NCBI GenBank assembly: GCA_947447525.1
Contig: CANFJL010000004.1
Span: 124,001-188,000, forward strand
Direction: 5' to 3'
DNA length: 64,000 bases
Source of the DNA: Flavobacteriales bacterium
Lineage (GTDB): Bacteria; Bacteroidota; Bacteroidia; Flavobacteriales_D; Crocinitomicaceae
The notes under the pieces were generated by a model. The model was given only the letters and a program-made list of their open reading frames with translations. It did no database searches and had not been told where the DNA came from. The position numbers were made by a program, and so were the translations under genes. Shown one piece after another: positions 56,601 to 64,000 of the stretch (position 1 is the first letter of the stretch; every line of letters begins with the position of its first letter).

Positions 56601-57435
56601 GTAATGTATTTAATGGATAGGATGTATAAAAAGGAGAAGCTATTGGATTTGTAGCTGCAGTATTATTGTTAATGGAACCAATATGAATATTATCCATCAT
56701 ACAGCCACCACCACCAGCATTGACAGTAGAGCAATAACAAGAGAAAAACGAATTCATATTAACGAGAATAGGCGTAGAGTTGGCAGGTGTTCCAGCACTA
56801 CAAGTAACGATACATTGATAATAGGTATTTGCTGTTTGTATTAAACTATAGTTTGCATTAGTCGCACCCGTTATGTCTGTCCAAGTAGTTCCATTAGCAG
56901 ATGATTGCCATTGATAAGTAAGCCCAGTTCCTACGGTTACACCATTTAAAGATAGATTGATCGCTTGTCCTGGACATGCTCCTGATGGATTCGAAACAGC
57001 TGCTCCTGCAGCAACAGGATTTCCACATGGTGTTGCAGGGCTTATGTAAGTAATAGTTGTTACCATACAATTAGTTGCAGTTGCACACGATGCATCAACA
57101 TTCCAATGCGCATAGTAAGTTCCAGCTACTGTAGAATTCCATTGTAAGGGACTTGCTCCTGAAGCAATAACGGGTCCTGCTGGAGTTCCTTCATGTATGG
57201 TGATATATCCACCTGTTACAATTTCACATTGGTAAATCGTTGCAGCAATTACATTTTGTAATTCAGAATATTCTTCTTGATATGAACATGTCGATATGGT
57301 TACAGTTCCAGATGTAGGTGCTATAGCCACAGCATAAGGAGATAAATTGGTACACTGTGCATTGGTATTTGAAAAATTTATCAAAATAAATGCAGCCATT
57401 ATTAGTGATACAAAGTTTAAAGTAAATTTTTTCAT
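53671..57435 (-). CDS. large FN3/GEVED surface protein with T9SS type A tail
   Basis: This 1254-residue secreted protein has a signal peptide, an Ig-like start (SYQEEYSELQNVIAAT), a GEVED domain (about 245-385, SVWIDWNQNGQYEASEW, GETEDYTVTIM), a fibronectin type III unit (PQPQNFSLVQAGLTNALIQW), a nidogen-like region (VGNNGGLIFNSLNSWLYYNI, FEIIYEETSNEFYYVYDD), two further FN3-like units (NLSYVNSSEGSFTW; MFNATAIDSVFASW), a C-terminal beta domain and the T9SS tail (MYPNPTSNDITIDKG to NRIVKQ). It resembles adhesin-like surface proteins. The GEVED part closely matches one in the neighbouring giant gene. Binding partner unknown. Confidence 0.9.
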   Translation of the reverse strand: MKKFTLNFVSLIMAAFILINFSNTNAQCTNLSPYAVAIAPTSGTVTISTCSYQEEYSELQNVIAATIYQCEIVTGGYITIHEGTPAGPVIASGASPLQWNSTVAGTYYAHWNVDASCATATNCMVTTITYISPATPCGNPVAAGAAVSNPSGACPGQAINLSLNGVTVGTGLTYQWQSSANGTTWTDITGATNANYSLIQTANTYYQCIVTCSAGTPANSTPILVNMNSFFSCYCSTVNAGGGGCMMDNIHIGSINNNTAATNPIASPFYTSYPLNTLLAQGVTYSLSVTIDAANVYTGAIVSVWIDWNQNGQYEASEWQQVGINVGSGTTASININVPIGIPLGTTGMRIRSRGAGNINGAIDACTNMGSGETEDYTVTIMPVPTCPQPQNFSLVQAGLTNALIQWTAGGAETQWEVQYGPQGFTPGTGTTIVTSTNPYTINGLTGNTFYEVYVRALCGGGDTSFFTPALSFQTFNQAQYLDWDSNCPSTGFIDISATGTPLNTWDDSNQGITLPWPWLVQGNLVNDISVGNNGGLIFNSLNSWLYYNITGEGMFPFVQDLNTPLDNVYYESIGNAPNRKFVIMWSDLAHFTWPAATDGATFEIIYEETSNEFYYVYDDVMMGDTWWDNGADAEIGVVTPNQTIQVSMDDAAYLSNHSCIHFYYTNCPKPQNYNLSYVNSSEGSFTWTPSIANETSWTVIYGLSGFDPSTSGTSVVSNSPSATLSNLTQLTQYDVYIYADCSVGLQSLGLFGTFFTPPYCSNPTAMFNATAIDSVFASWVWSASSPSYPSTSFNLQYGAMDFPLYSGTVQAVDNNMTDTIANAAFIASEVIDVYVQAVCGVDTSQYVGPFTVTMPLTNDLACDADVIPVNGATHYFDNTGATVDVAEIGIAPPATGAQTTTGWANSALNLTSWFSFIAPNSGAVRINCTATSYNGQMAVYSGFDCNNLTTFNLVAANDNEIGGISLAPNFTICGLIPGQSYYMMQDGFNALEGIHAIAINEIVLNAGVAGSTLNVCYGDSVNLFNGISGNDAGGTWTQQIPTLGLHDSIFITAGLAPVIFNFTYTMQDGCAIDNVNAQVHVYPPSSAGNDGQMTVCKNEPFNLLMGLSGNVDMNGDWYNPSNQLMTSPNDVASFIPGQFNYDYITGNGICPDDTANILVIVSANCDYLSLEELGQHIAMYPNPTSNDITIDKGLDVSFESIIISDLNGKILETITEGLDMNLIKLNFASYQTGVYFIKISTPRGQIMNRIVKQ

Positions 57436-57503
57436 GAGCTAAAGTTTAGAATGTTAAGGTACTAATAATTTATGGTTAATAAAAAACTAAACTTATTGGG
57501 CAT

Positions 57504-57533
57504 AAAAAAAGCCGTTCAATTGAACGGCTTTTA
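57504..57533 (-). terminator. terminator of the giant adhesin gene
   Basis: Perfect palindrome AAAAGCCGTTC-AATT-GAACGGCTTTT just past the stop at 57550, with T-runs on both strands. Confidence 0.85.
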
Positions 57534-57549
57534 AAATTAAGATTGAATA

Positions 57550-60500
57550 TTAATTCTTGATGATTCTTTCGATATGAACGAAGTCACCAATCTGTAATTT
57601 AAAGGTATAAACACCTGGTGTGTACATAGACAAGTCTACTGTTCCACCATTGTTTACTGTTGAAACAGTATTGATCAATTTACCTTGTGCATCGAATACT
57701 GTTAATTTTGCAGCATCGTTGTTTGGCATTTGGATTGTTACCATTCCATTGGTTGGATTAGGATAAAGTGATACATTCATGTAATCACTTGTGAAGATAC
57801 CTACTTGATCCACTACTGCACATGCTGATGTGTCAACACATCCTGCAGCTGTAGTTACAATTACAGCATAATTTCCATTAGCAGTAACTCTTAAGGTATC
57901 ATCAGTTTCACCTGGTAGTATAGCACCAGTGGTACAATTAATCCATTGGAAACTTACTGCATTAGAAGGATTCCCTAATAAAGTAACTGGATCGATAAAT
58001 ACCACTTGAGCATTTACATTGGTGATAGAAAGCACTACCATGTCTGTAGCAACACATCCAAAGGCATCAGTACCTGTTACCGTATATTGTCCACCAGTTG
58101 TAAGTGTAAATCCAACACCGTTGGTAACACCATTGTTCCAAGTGTATGTTGCTGCACCAGTTCCTGATAAAGTAGCTGTTCCACCAGGACATACTGAGAA
58201 GTCAGGTCCAGCACTTACAGGAGGCAATGCATTTCCTGTTACAATAACTTGATCTGTAGTAGTACAGTTATTTGCATTGGTTGCTGTAGCAGTGTAAGTT
58301 GTATTTCCTGCGTTAGCAAAGAATTGAACTCCATTGACAACATTGTTGTTCCAGGTAAGGGTACCATTTGTTGTAGCATTCAAAGTAACTAAATCACCTG
58401 AACAAACTACAACATCATTTCCTGCATTAAGAGTAGGTACTTGATATACGGTCAAGGTGGTACTTTGCGATGCATTTCCACAACTGTTATTTGCAGTATA
58501 ACTGATGTTAACTGTTGATGGATCATTCAACGCTGGAGTATAAATCATGGTGTTACTTGTAACGTTAGGTGTAATTACACCACTACCATTAGAAGTTGAC
58601 CAGTATCCACCGAATGCGTTGTTAGTAGTAGCAGTTAATGTTGCACTACCATTCGCACAGGTTGCGTTCGCTGTAGAAAGTGTAATTACAGGACCTGCAT
58701 TAAATAATACAGCAACTGTATCATGATCAAGACATCCGTTTGCAGCAAGTGCAGTTACGATATAGTTTTGAGCAGATGCTGGCGTAAACGCTACACCATT
58801 AGTTACACCACCTGACCAGGTTAAAGAAGTAGCTCCAGTTGCAGTTGCATTTAAAGTTACCGATACTCCTGTACAAGCGGATACATCTTGTCCACCATTT
58901 ACATTTGGAATAGGTAATACTCCAATAGTAGTACTTTGAGTTGCATTACCACAGCCGTTAAATGCGATGTAGGTAATATTAACTGTAGCAGGATCATTGA
59001 TACCCGGTGCATATACCATTGTATTGTTAGAAATGTTTGGTGTTATTACACCATTTCCATTGGTAGTAGACCAGAAACCACCGAATGCATTATTCGTAGA
59101 TGCAGTTAATGTTGTTGTGCCGTTAGCACAAGCAGTTGCACCATTCGTTAAGGTGATTAGTGGCGCTGCATTCATTGTTACTGCCACCGTATCGTAATCA
59201 TAACAACCATTAGCTGCTTGAACAGTCACAATGTAGTTTTGTGAACTTGGAGGTAAGAACGGAACATTGTTGGTTACACCACCATTCCAATTCAAGGATA
59301 CATTTCCAGTTCCAATGGCATTTAAAGTGATAGCACCACCCAAACAAGTTGCTTGATCTACTCCACCATTTACATTTGGTATTGTTAAAACATTTATAGT
59401 AACGGTGTCTGTATTAATACAATTGTAAATATCTGTTGCAGTAACAATATAATTGTTAGTTGCAGATACTGCAAAAGGAACATTATTAACAACATTGTTT
59501 GTCCAAGTGTAAACTACACCTGATGTACCTGTTCCACTTAATAAAGCAGGAACATTAGAACATAAAGTTTGATCAACACCAGCACTAACTAGTGGTAATT
59601 GATGTACTGTCAATACACTTGTAGCCGTTCCGATACAACCTGCACCATATCCACCTGTTACAGTGTAGGTAGTAGTAGTTGCTGGAGATGCAGTTACACT
59701 AGTTCCAATAGCACTTACCAAACCTGTAACTGGCAACCATGTGTAATTGGTACCATTATTTGCTGTAAGAACGGTATTTGCATTATAACATATCGCTGTA
59801 GCTGCTGGTGTAATTGTGATAGGATTGTCAAGTACATCTGTAGAAACAGTTGTTGTTGTCGTAGATCCACAAGCATCAGTGACTGATAATTGTAATACTG
59901 CATCCGCATTAATAACTGCAGTTGTATTAGCATTAGTAGGTGCTGCAATAGTTGCAGTACCACTTACTACTGACCAAGCATAAGTGTATGGAGGGCCACC
60001 CAATCCAACGGTAGAATTCAAAGCAAATGTTGAACCTGGACATGGTGTTGAAACTGCACCATTTGTAATGGTAATGTTGTAATCTTCAGTTTCACCAAAG
60101 GTACTAGCTGTACAAGCACCGCTAATACCTGGATTAGTGTAGTAAATACATCTAACACGCATTTTGGTAATACCATTAATTGCTGTAGCAGGTACATTGA
60201 AGGTCCCTGAATATAAAGCTGGATTCGTACCTACAAAGCCACTAAATATATTTTCTGACGCTTCAAAAGTTCCATTTTGGTTGTAATCAATCCAAGCAGC
60301 AGCACCCTCTATATCACCACTTGTTGTTACAGAATAACTGTTGCTAGTAGATCCAGCAGCTAATGTTCCGGTTGGGGTAGTAAAGGCACTGTATCCGTTA
60401 GCACCACTTATGTTATCACATGCAGTTGTATTATTGATACCTGCAATAGTTACATTGGAAATGATATCTGGGAATGCACAACCATAAGAAAGTGCAGGAA

Positions 60501-63500
60501 TGCAATATCCAGAAGTTGGAACCGCAGCCGTTATTGCTAGAGATGGTGTTACCGCAATATCTATCACCAACGGTGCAGAAGGTGTACTGTAACATAAACC
60601 ATCAAACAAGGTAGCTGTAAAGCTAGTTTGTGCAGTAAGCGGAAGTGAAGTAACACTTGGAGCAGTTGAATTGTTGGTTACCGCTGGTGACCATACATAT
60701 GAGTTTGAAACTCCACCAGTGATATTGATAATATAATCTTCTGTTTCACCATACCCGTAAGTTAAACAAGGTGTAATGTTATCTCCTGCAGTATATTCTG
60801 CATCAATAATTCTCATTCTTGTTTGTCCGTTCATTGATCCTAATGGAATAGTGAACGAAATTGGAACTGTTGTTGCAGGAACACACGCAATATTTGCTAA
60901 TGCACCATTTGAATATACTTTTTCACCAGCATCTAAGAAATCACCATCTTGATTTAAATCGATGAAGATTGCTAAACCACTGTTGTAGCTATAGGTACCA
61001 CATGAATTTACCAAAACTGATCCAGTAATAGTAGCCCCTGCAGCCAAATTTGGCGCTGCTACTGATGTAGTAAAATTAGAATATTCACTTAAAATCGAAC
61101 CTGGACCACTTGCAGGGGTCGTACAATCTGAAGTATTGTTAATAGAACCGATAGTTACATTGGTGATTTCTTCATCATAAATGGTTGTTGCATTACTGTT
61201 ACAATATGCTCCACCAGACAATACATTTAATGGTGCAGATGTTCCAGTACAAATAGTAGTATAAGTAGTTCCAATTATCGGTGTAATTGGAGTAGCTTGA
61301 ATACTTACAACTGTTGATGCTTGAGCAGAACATTGTGCAAATCCAACACCAGCATCTGTAGCATTACAAATAATGGATGGTTGTGCACCAAGTGCACCTG
61401 ACGCATAATATACAGTGGAAGCACTTGAACCTGTTACATAAGGAATCGTCATAGCTGCATCTAGGTATAAAGAAGTAGCACCCGACCAAACGAAGTTGGT
61501 AAAGTTGCTTAATCCTGTTGTTACCGCAATTGGGTAAGAAAGGTTTTGACATGCTGTGAATGCTGAAGTAATTGCAAATGCCGGAGCAGGAGTTACTGTT
61601 TCAGTTACAGCTGTTCTACCTGTCTCACAACCAGAAACTGGATTGGTAACAGATACATAGAAGGTAGTAGTTGTTGCAATTGGCGTAGTGTATGTATTTG
61701 CTATTCCAGATTGTAATGGTGTAACACTTGTAGCTGTTGCATACCAATTAAAGATGGGTGCTGTAAAGCCATTAACATCCGTTGCAGCAGCAGCAGTAGC
61801 TTGTAGTCCACAATGTGCACCATTAACTGTTGTTGGAGCAAGAATTGCAGGTTGAATTGATACTGTATTTGTGGTAGCAGTTCCTGTACATCCTGTTACA
61901 GAATTCGTAGCGGTTACATTCCAATCTTGATTTATTGGTAATGCAGTAGTATTGGCAACGGTAACTGAACCAGCAGCTGTATTGATTACTGGTGTAGTTG
62001 CCCATGCAAAAGTATAAGGCACTGAAGGAGCTCCTTGAATATTTACTTGGTAATCTTCACCTTCTCCAGAACCGAATAAAGTACAGCCGTCTCCAGCTCC
62101 GTTAATGTTTCCATTTCCTCTAGAACGAATACGCATTCCTGTTAAACCAACTTGAGCAGTCAAAGGAATGGTAATGTTTATTGTAGTGGTTGAACCGCCT
62201 AAGGCATAAACATTAACTTGTTGCCATTCTGCAGCAGAATATGTTCCATCGCGGTTATAATCGATCCAAACAGATACGATTCCACCTAGATAAAGTCCAG
62301 CAGGGCCCATCGTAACACTTAATGGATAAGTTGATCCTATAGCAACATTGGTTGTCAATGGGTAACTTGTATAGTAAGGTAATGCAGTCGGGTTGGAGGC
62401 ACTTGAATTGTTATTGATGGTACCAAAAGAAACATTGTTGATCATTGTACCTGTTCCACCATAACCTGTAATAGCACAATAAGAAGGCATCGTTTGTGGA
62501 CCTGAAACGATTGCAGAAGCCAATAAAGCAACATTTAAGTTGTCATTACATACAAATGATGGTGATGCAGTAGCTGAAGTAATTACAGGGTTTGCATTGA
62601 TGGTTGCAACTACTGTTTGAACAGCAGTACAAATACCGTTGGTTCCAGTTACTGTGTAAGTATATACACCAGCTAAACTAGGCGTAACCGTAGTACTTGC
62701 ATTTGCAACAGGAGCATTAAATCCTGAACCAGTGTAGGTATTTGCATCCCAAGAATAAGTATATGCTGGACTTGCAATAGAAGTTGCTCCTAAAGTAACT
62801 GTTCCACCTTGACAAATTGTTGTTGGAGGTGTTAATACCATTGGGTCTGGATTAACAACTGTTACTGTAATAGGTGTTGTTGCTGAGGTACAACCATTAG
62901 TTCCAAGTTCTGAAACATAATAGGTAGTGGTTGCAGCAACAGGAGCAGTAAATGTAGTTGATCCTGGGATTTGAACTGCATATTTAATATCTAAATTATC
63001 AATAACTACTGTACTTGAAATACCACCAGTTCTACCAGCGATTACATGCGCCCAAGTTGCTTTATTCGCACTAGAGTAAGCAGCAGGCAATTGAATATTG
63101 GTAAAGATGGCAGTACCGTTTAATGTTAAGGTAACTTGTCCAGCGTTGTTGGTTTCAATGATAATGTGGTTGTTAGCAGAACCCGACCATGAAGTATTGT
63201 TGGAATAGGCCAATAAACCAGCACTCATTGGTGCGTTGGTGATTGAAGCCATGGTGTTGTTGTACATTAAGTACATACCAGCTCCATCAGGCATAACACC
63301 ATAAGAGTCAAATCCAATTTTTAATTTGGTTCCTGAACCTTTTTCTTGCGCAGGGCTAGTAGCAGTTGCATTAACATCATCACCAAAACTATAACTGAAG
63401 CCATCGGCACCAGTCGCTGTAGTCACATCAAATTCAACTTTGTAAGCTGCTGCATTTACACCCGCAGCAACGGTGATACCACCTTGCATTGATGTTGTAT

Positions 63501-64000
63501 TCGGGAACAATTCTAAAGCACCCGTTACGGCAGTTAAATTAGCAGTACCTGTTAAAGTAGCTCCTGTTCCAATAGTTGAGTTGGTAAAGTCATTAAAATA
63601 GAACGAAGTATAAGCTCCGATTGGAGGAGATTGTAAAAGTGTTCCAGCTGTTGCAGCATTGAACCAGTTGTAAAAACCAGCACCTGCAGCACCCGCAGAG
63701 GAAGCAACTGAAGCAGTAGGAATAGCAGTACCACACTGAGAACTGTTCGTTGCAGTTGGTGCTGATGGTAAAGGATTTACTGTTACTGTTGTAGGAGTCG
63801 TTGTTATATTACACCCTGCAGCTAAAATTGTAGCAGTATAAGTGTCTGTAGCAGTAGGTGAAATAGCGAATGGGTTACCTGTTCCTAATGGTGCAGTACC
63901 GTTCCATGTTGCGGAAGTAATTGCAGGAACACCACCACCACCATTTACGGTACTTGTCATGTTTATTAAATAATCTTCGTATTCACCCCATGAAATCCCA
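57550..64000 (-). CDS. giant Ig-like/GEVED/lectin-like adhesin with T9SS tail, partial (5' end beyond window)
   Basis: The track starts this at 63960, but the frame stays open to the window edge and reads GEYEDYLIN, the end of another GEVED domain, so the true start lies to the right. At least 2149 codons are present. From the N-terminal side: end of a GEVED domain, Ig-like units, a legume-lectin/LamG-like domain (plus coordinates about 62970-63610; FSYSFGDDVNATAT, KIGFDSYGV), three GEVED domains (GEGEDY, GETEDYIIN, GETEDYNIT), many PKD/Ig-like repeats with a 471-bp tandem unit, and a T9SS type A tail (LYPNPTNGMVTIQM to HIERIIKN). Almost certainly a cell-surface adhesin; ligand unknown. Confidence 0.9.
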   Translation of the reverse strand, partial: GISWGEYEDYLINMTSTVNGGGGVPAITSATWNGTAPLGTGNPFAISPTATDTYTATILAAGCNITTTPTTVTVNPLPSAPTATNSSQCGTAIPTASVASSAGAAGAGFYNWFNAATAGTLLQSPPIGAYTSFYFNDFTNSTIGTGATLTGTANLTAVTGALELFPNTTSMQGGITVAAGVNAAAYKVEFDVTTATGADGFSYSFGDDVNATATSPAQEKGSGTKLKIGFDSYGVMPDGAGMYLMYNNTMASITNAPMSAGLLAYSNNTSWSGSANNHIIIETNNAGQVTLTLNGTAIFTNIQLPAAYSSANKATWAHVIAGRTGGISSTVVIDNLDIKYAVQIPGSTTFTAPVAATTTYYVSELGTNGCTSATTPITVTVVNPDPMVLTPPTTICQGGTVTLGATSIASPAYTYSWDANTYTGSGFNAPVANASTTVTPSLAGVYTYTVTGTNGICTAVQTVVATINANPVITSATASPSFVCNDNLNVALLASAIVSGPQTMPSYCAITGYGGTGTMINNVSFGTINNNSSASNPTALPYYTSYPLTTNVAIGSTYPLSVTMGPAGLYLGGIVSVWIDYNRDGTYSAAEWQQVNVYALGGSTTTINITIPLTAQVGLTGMRIRSRGNGNINGAGDGCTLFGSGEGEDYQVNIQGAPSVPYTFAWATTPVINTAAGSVTVANTTALPINQDWNVTATNSVTGCTGTATTNTVSIQPAILAPTTVNGAHCGLQATAAAATDVNGFTAPIFNWYATATSVTPLQSGIANTYTTPIATTTTFYVSVTNPVSGCETGRTAVTETVTPAPAFAITSAFTACQNLSYPIAVTTGLSNFTNFVWSGATSLYLDAAMTIPYVTGSSASTVYYASGALGAQPSIICNATDAGVGFAQCSAQASTVVSIQATPITPIIGTTYTTICTGTSAPLNVLSGGAYCNSNATTIYDEEITNVTIGSINNTSDCTTPASGPGSILSEYSNFTTSVAAPNLAAGATITGSVLVNSCGTYSYNSGLAIFIDLNQDGDFLDAGEKVYSNGALANIACVPATTVPISFTIPLGSMNGQTRMRIIDAEYTAGDNITPCLTYGYGETEDYIINITGGVSNSYVWSPAVTNNSTAPSVTSLPLTAQTSFTATLFDGLCYSTPSAPLVIDIAVTPSLAITAAVPTSGYCIPALSYGCAFPDIISNVTIAGINNTTACDNISGANGYSAFTTPTGTLAAGSTSNSYSVTTSGDIEGAAAWIDYNQNGTFEASENIFSGFVGTNPALYSGTFNVPATAINGITKMRVRCIYYTNPGISGACTASTFGETEDYNITITNGAVSTPCPGSTFALNSTVGLGGPPYTYAWSVVSGTATIAAPTNANTTAVINADAVLQLSVTDACGSTTTTTVSTDVLDNPITITPAATAICYNANTVLTANNGTNYTWLPVTGLVSAIGTSVTASPATTTTYTVTGGYGAGCIGTATSVLTVHQLPLVSAGVDQTLCSNVPALLSGTGTSGVVYTWTNNVVNNVPFAVSATNNYIVTATDIYNCINTDTVTINVLTIPNVNGGVDQATCLGGAITLNAIGTGNVSLNWNGGVTNNVPFLPPSSQNYIVTVQAANGCYDYDTVAVTMNAAPLITLTNGATACANGTTTLTASTNNAFGGFWSTTNGNGVITPNISNNTMVYAPGINDPATVNITYIAFNGCGNATQSTTIGVLPIPNVNGGQDVSACTGVSVTLNATATGATSLTWSGGVTNGVAFTPASAQNYIVTALAANGCLDHDTVAVLFNAGPVITLSTANATCANGSATLTATTNNAFGGYWSTSNGSGVITPNVTSNTMIYTPALNDPSTVNISYTANNSCGNASQSTTLTVYQVPTLNAGNDVVVCSGDLVTLNATTNGTLTWNNNVVNGVQFFANAGNTTYTATATNANNCTTTDQVIVTGNALPPVSAGPDFSVCPGGTATLSGTGAATYTWNNGVTNGVGFTLTTGGQYTVTGTDAFGCVATDMVVLSITNVNAQVVFIDPVTLLGNPSNAVSFQWINCTTGAILPGETDDTLRVTANGNYAVIVTTAAGCVDTSACAVVDQVGIFTSDYMNVSLYPNPTNGMVTIQMPNNDAAKLTVFDAQGKLINTVSTVNNGGTVDLSMYTPGVYTFKLQIGDFVHIERIIKN
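58441..59382 (-). repeat. 471-bp tandem repeat (157 aa) in the adhesin gene
   Basis: Two in-frame units, 58912-59382 and 58441-58911, both start with IPNVNGGxD and contain TxNNAFGGxWST and NDPxTVNIxY. Each pairs a PKD/Ig-like half with a second beta half. Related single halves flank the array (VSAGVDQTLC, LNAGNDVVVC, VSAGPDFSVC). Confidence 0.85.

Noticed and set aside
59599-59886. Cys/Ser-rich ORF opposite the adhesin
   Set aside because: Shadow frame of the repeat-rich adhesin; composition follows from the antisense of Thr/Val codons.
63958-63960. ATG as start of the giant adhesin
   Set aside because: The upstream frame is open and encodes the end of a GEVED domain; no signal peptide follows this ATG.
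57550-64000. CRISPR-like or mobile repeat array
   Set aside because: Repeats are long, in frame and protein-coding, with no spacers or cas genes.

Overview
The window looks like an AT-rich chromosomal segment of a Bacteroidota member, most likely order Flavobacteriales; a Fluviicola/Crocinitomicaceae-like relative is my guess, from gene content only. The evidence is: at least five large secreted proteins ending in type IX secretion (T9SS) type A sorting domains; a GldA-type ABC ATPase and a PorE-like TPR/PD40/OmpA protein; the neighbourhood rpsU-xerC-hpf; A-rich leaders with little sign of Shine-Dalgarno sequences; and several upstream sites matching the Bacteroidota sigma consensus TTG-N(17-21)-TAnnTTTG. 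I see no rRNA, tRNA, CRISPR array, insertion sequence or phage gene. Genes are very tightly packed, with many 1-17 bp overlaps, and no gene-free stretch exceeds 300 bases.

Layout. 1-1459: the 5' part of a CUB-domain secreted protein running off the left edge, overlapped by a small secreted protein. 1689-4839: a split transketolase whose two halves flank a von Willebrand A gene. 4844-9398: a thioredoxin/DUF255 protein, a small membrane protein, queA and a DUF3108 protein. 9443-16568 (minus): xseA, rnpA, an S41 protease, an O-antigen-ligase-like protein, gldA-like and tyrS. 16736-18264: prs-rplY with promoter and terminator. 18378-20721: an ALDH7-type dehydrogenase and a methyltransferase. 20842-26478: a compact run pfkB-DUF349-membrane protein-REC/PAS/histidine kinase-GT9. 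26475-34969: a hydrolase, a thioesterase, an M43 protease with a T9SS tail, uvrC and a trypsin-like protease with a T9SS tail. 35032-37627: an OmpR-type regulator, then riboflavin synthase, a MazG-like protein, a degenerate DEAD-box-like protein and a 127-aa unknown. 37628-45636 (minus): hpf, xerC, rpsU, acyl-CoA dehydrogenase, apt, an HhH protein, an amino-acid permease, an RmlD-like reductase, PspC and DUF2851. 45686-52670 (minus): PorE-like, rluD, a T9SS protein, a PASTA protein and LOG. 52751-53626: DUF2279. 53671-64000 (minus): two very large T9SS adhesin-like proteins, the second open at the right edge.

How the genes fit together. Much of the segment is housekeeping (translation, nucleotide metabolism, DNA repair, central carbon). 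The accessory content is mainly envelope and secretion: T9SS cargo built from CUB, PKD, FN3, GEVED, Ig-like and lectin-like modules, plus a PorE-like peptidoglycan-anchored protein. No single clear new system such as a defence island or biosynthetic cluster is visible. The most unusual points are the vWA gene inside the split transketolase operon, a conserved-looking RecA-like domain that has lost its P-loop, xerC starting directly after a terminator, and recently exchanged or duplicated GEVED modules with a 471-bp tandem repeat in the adhesins.
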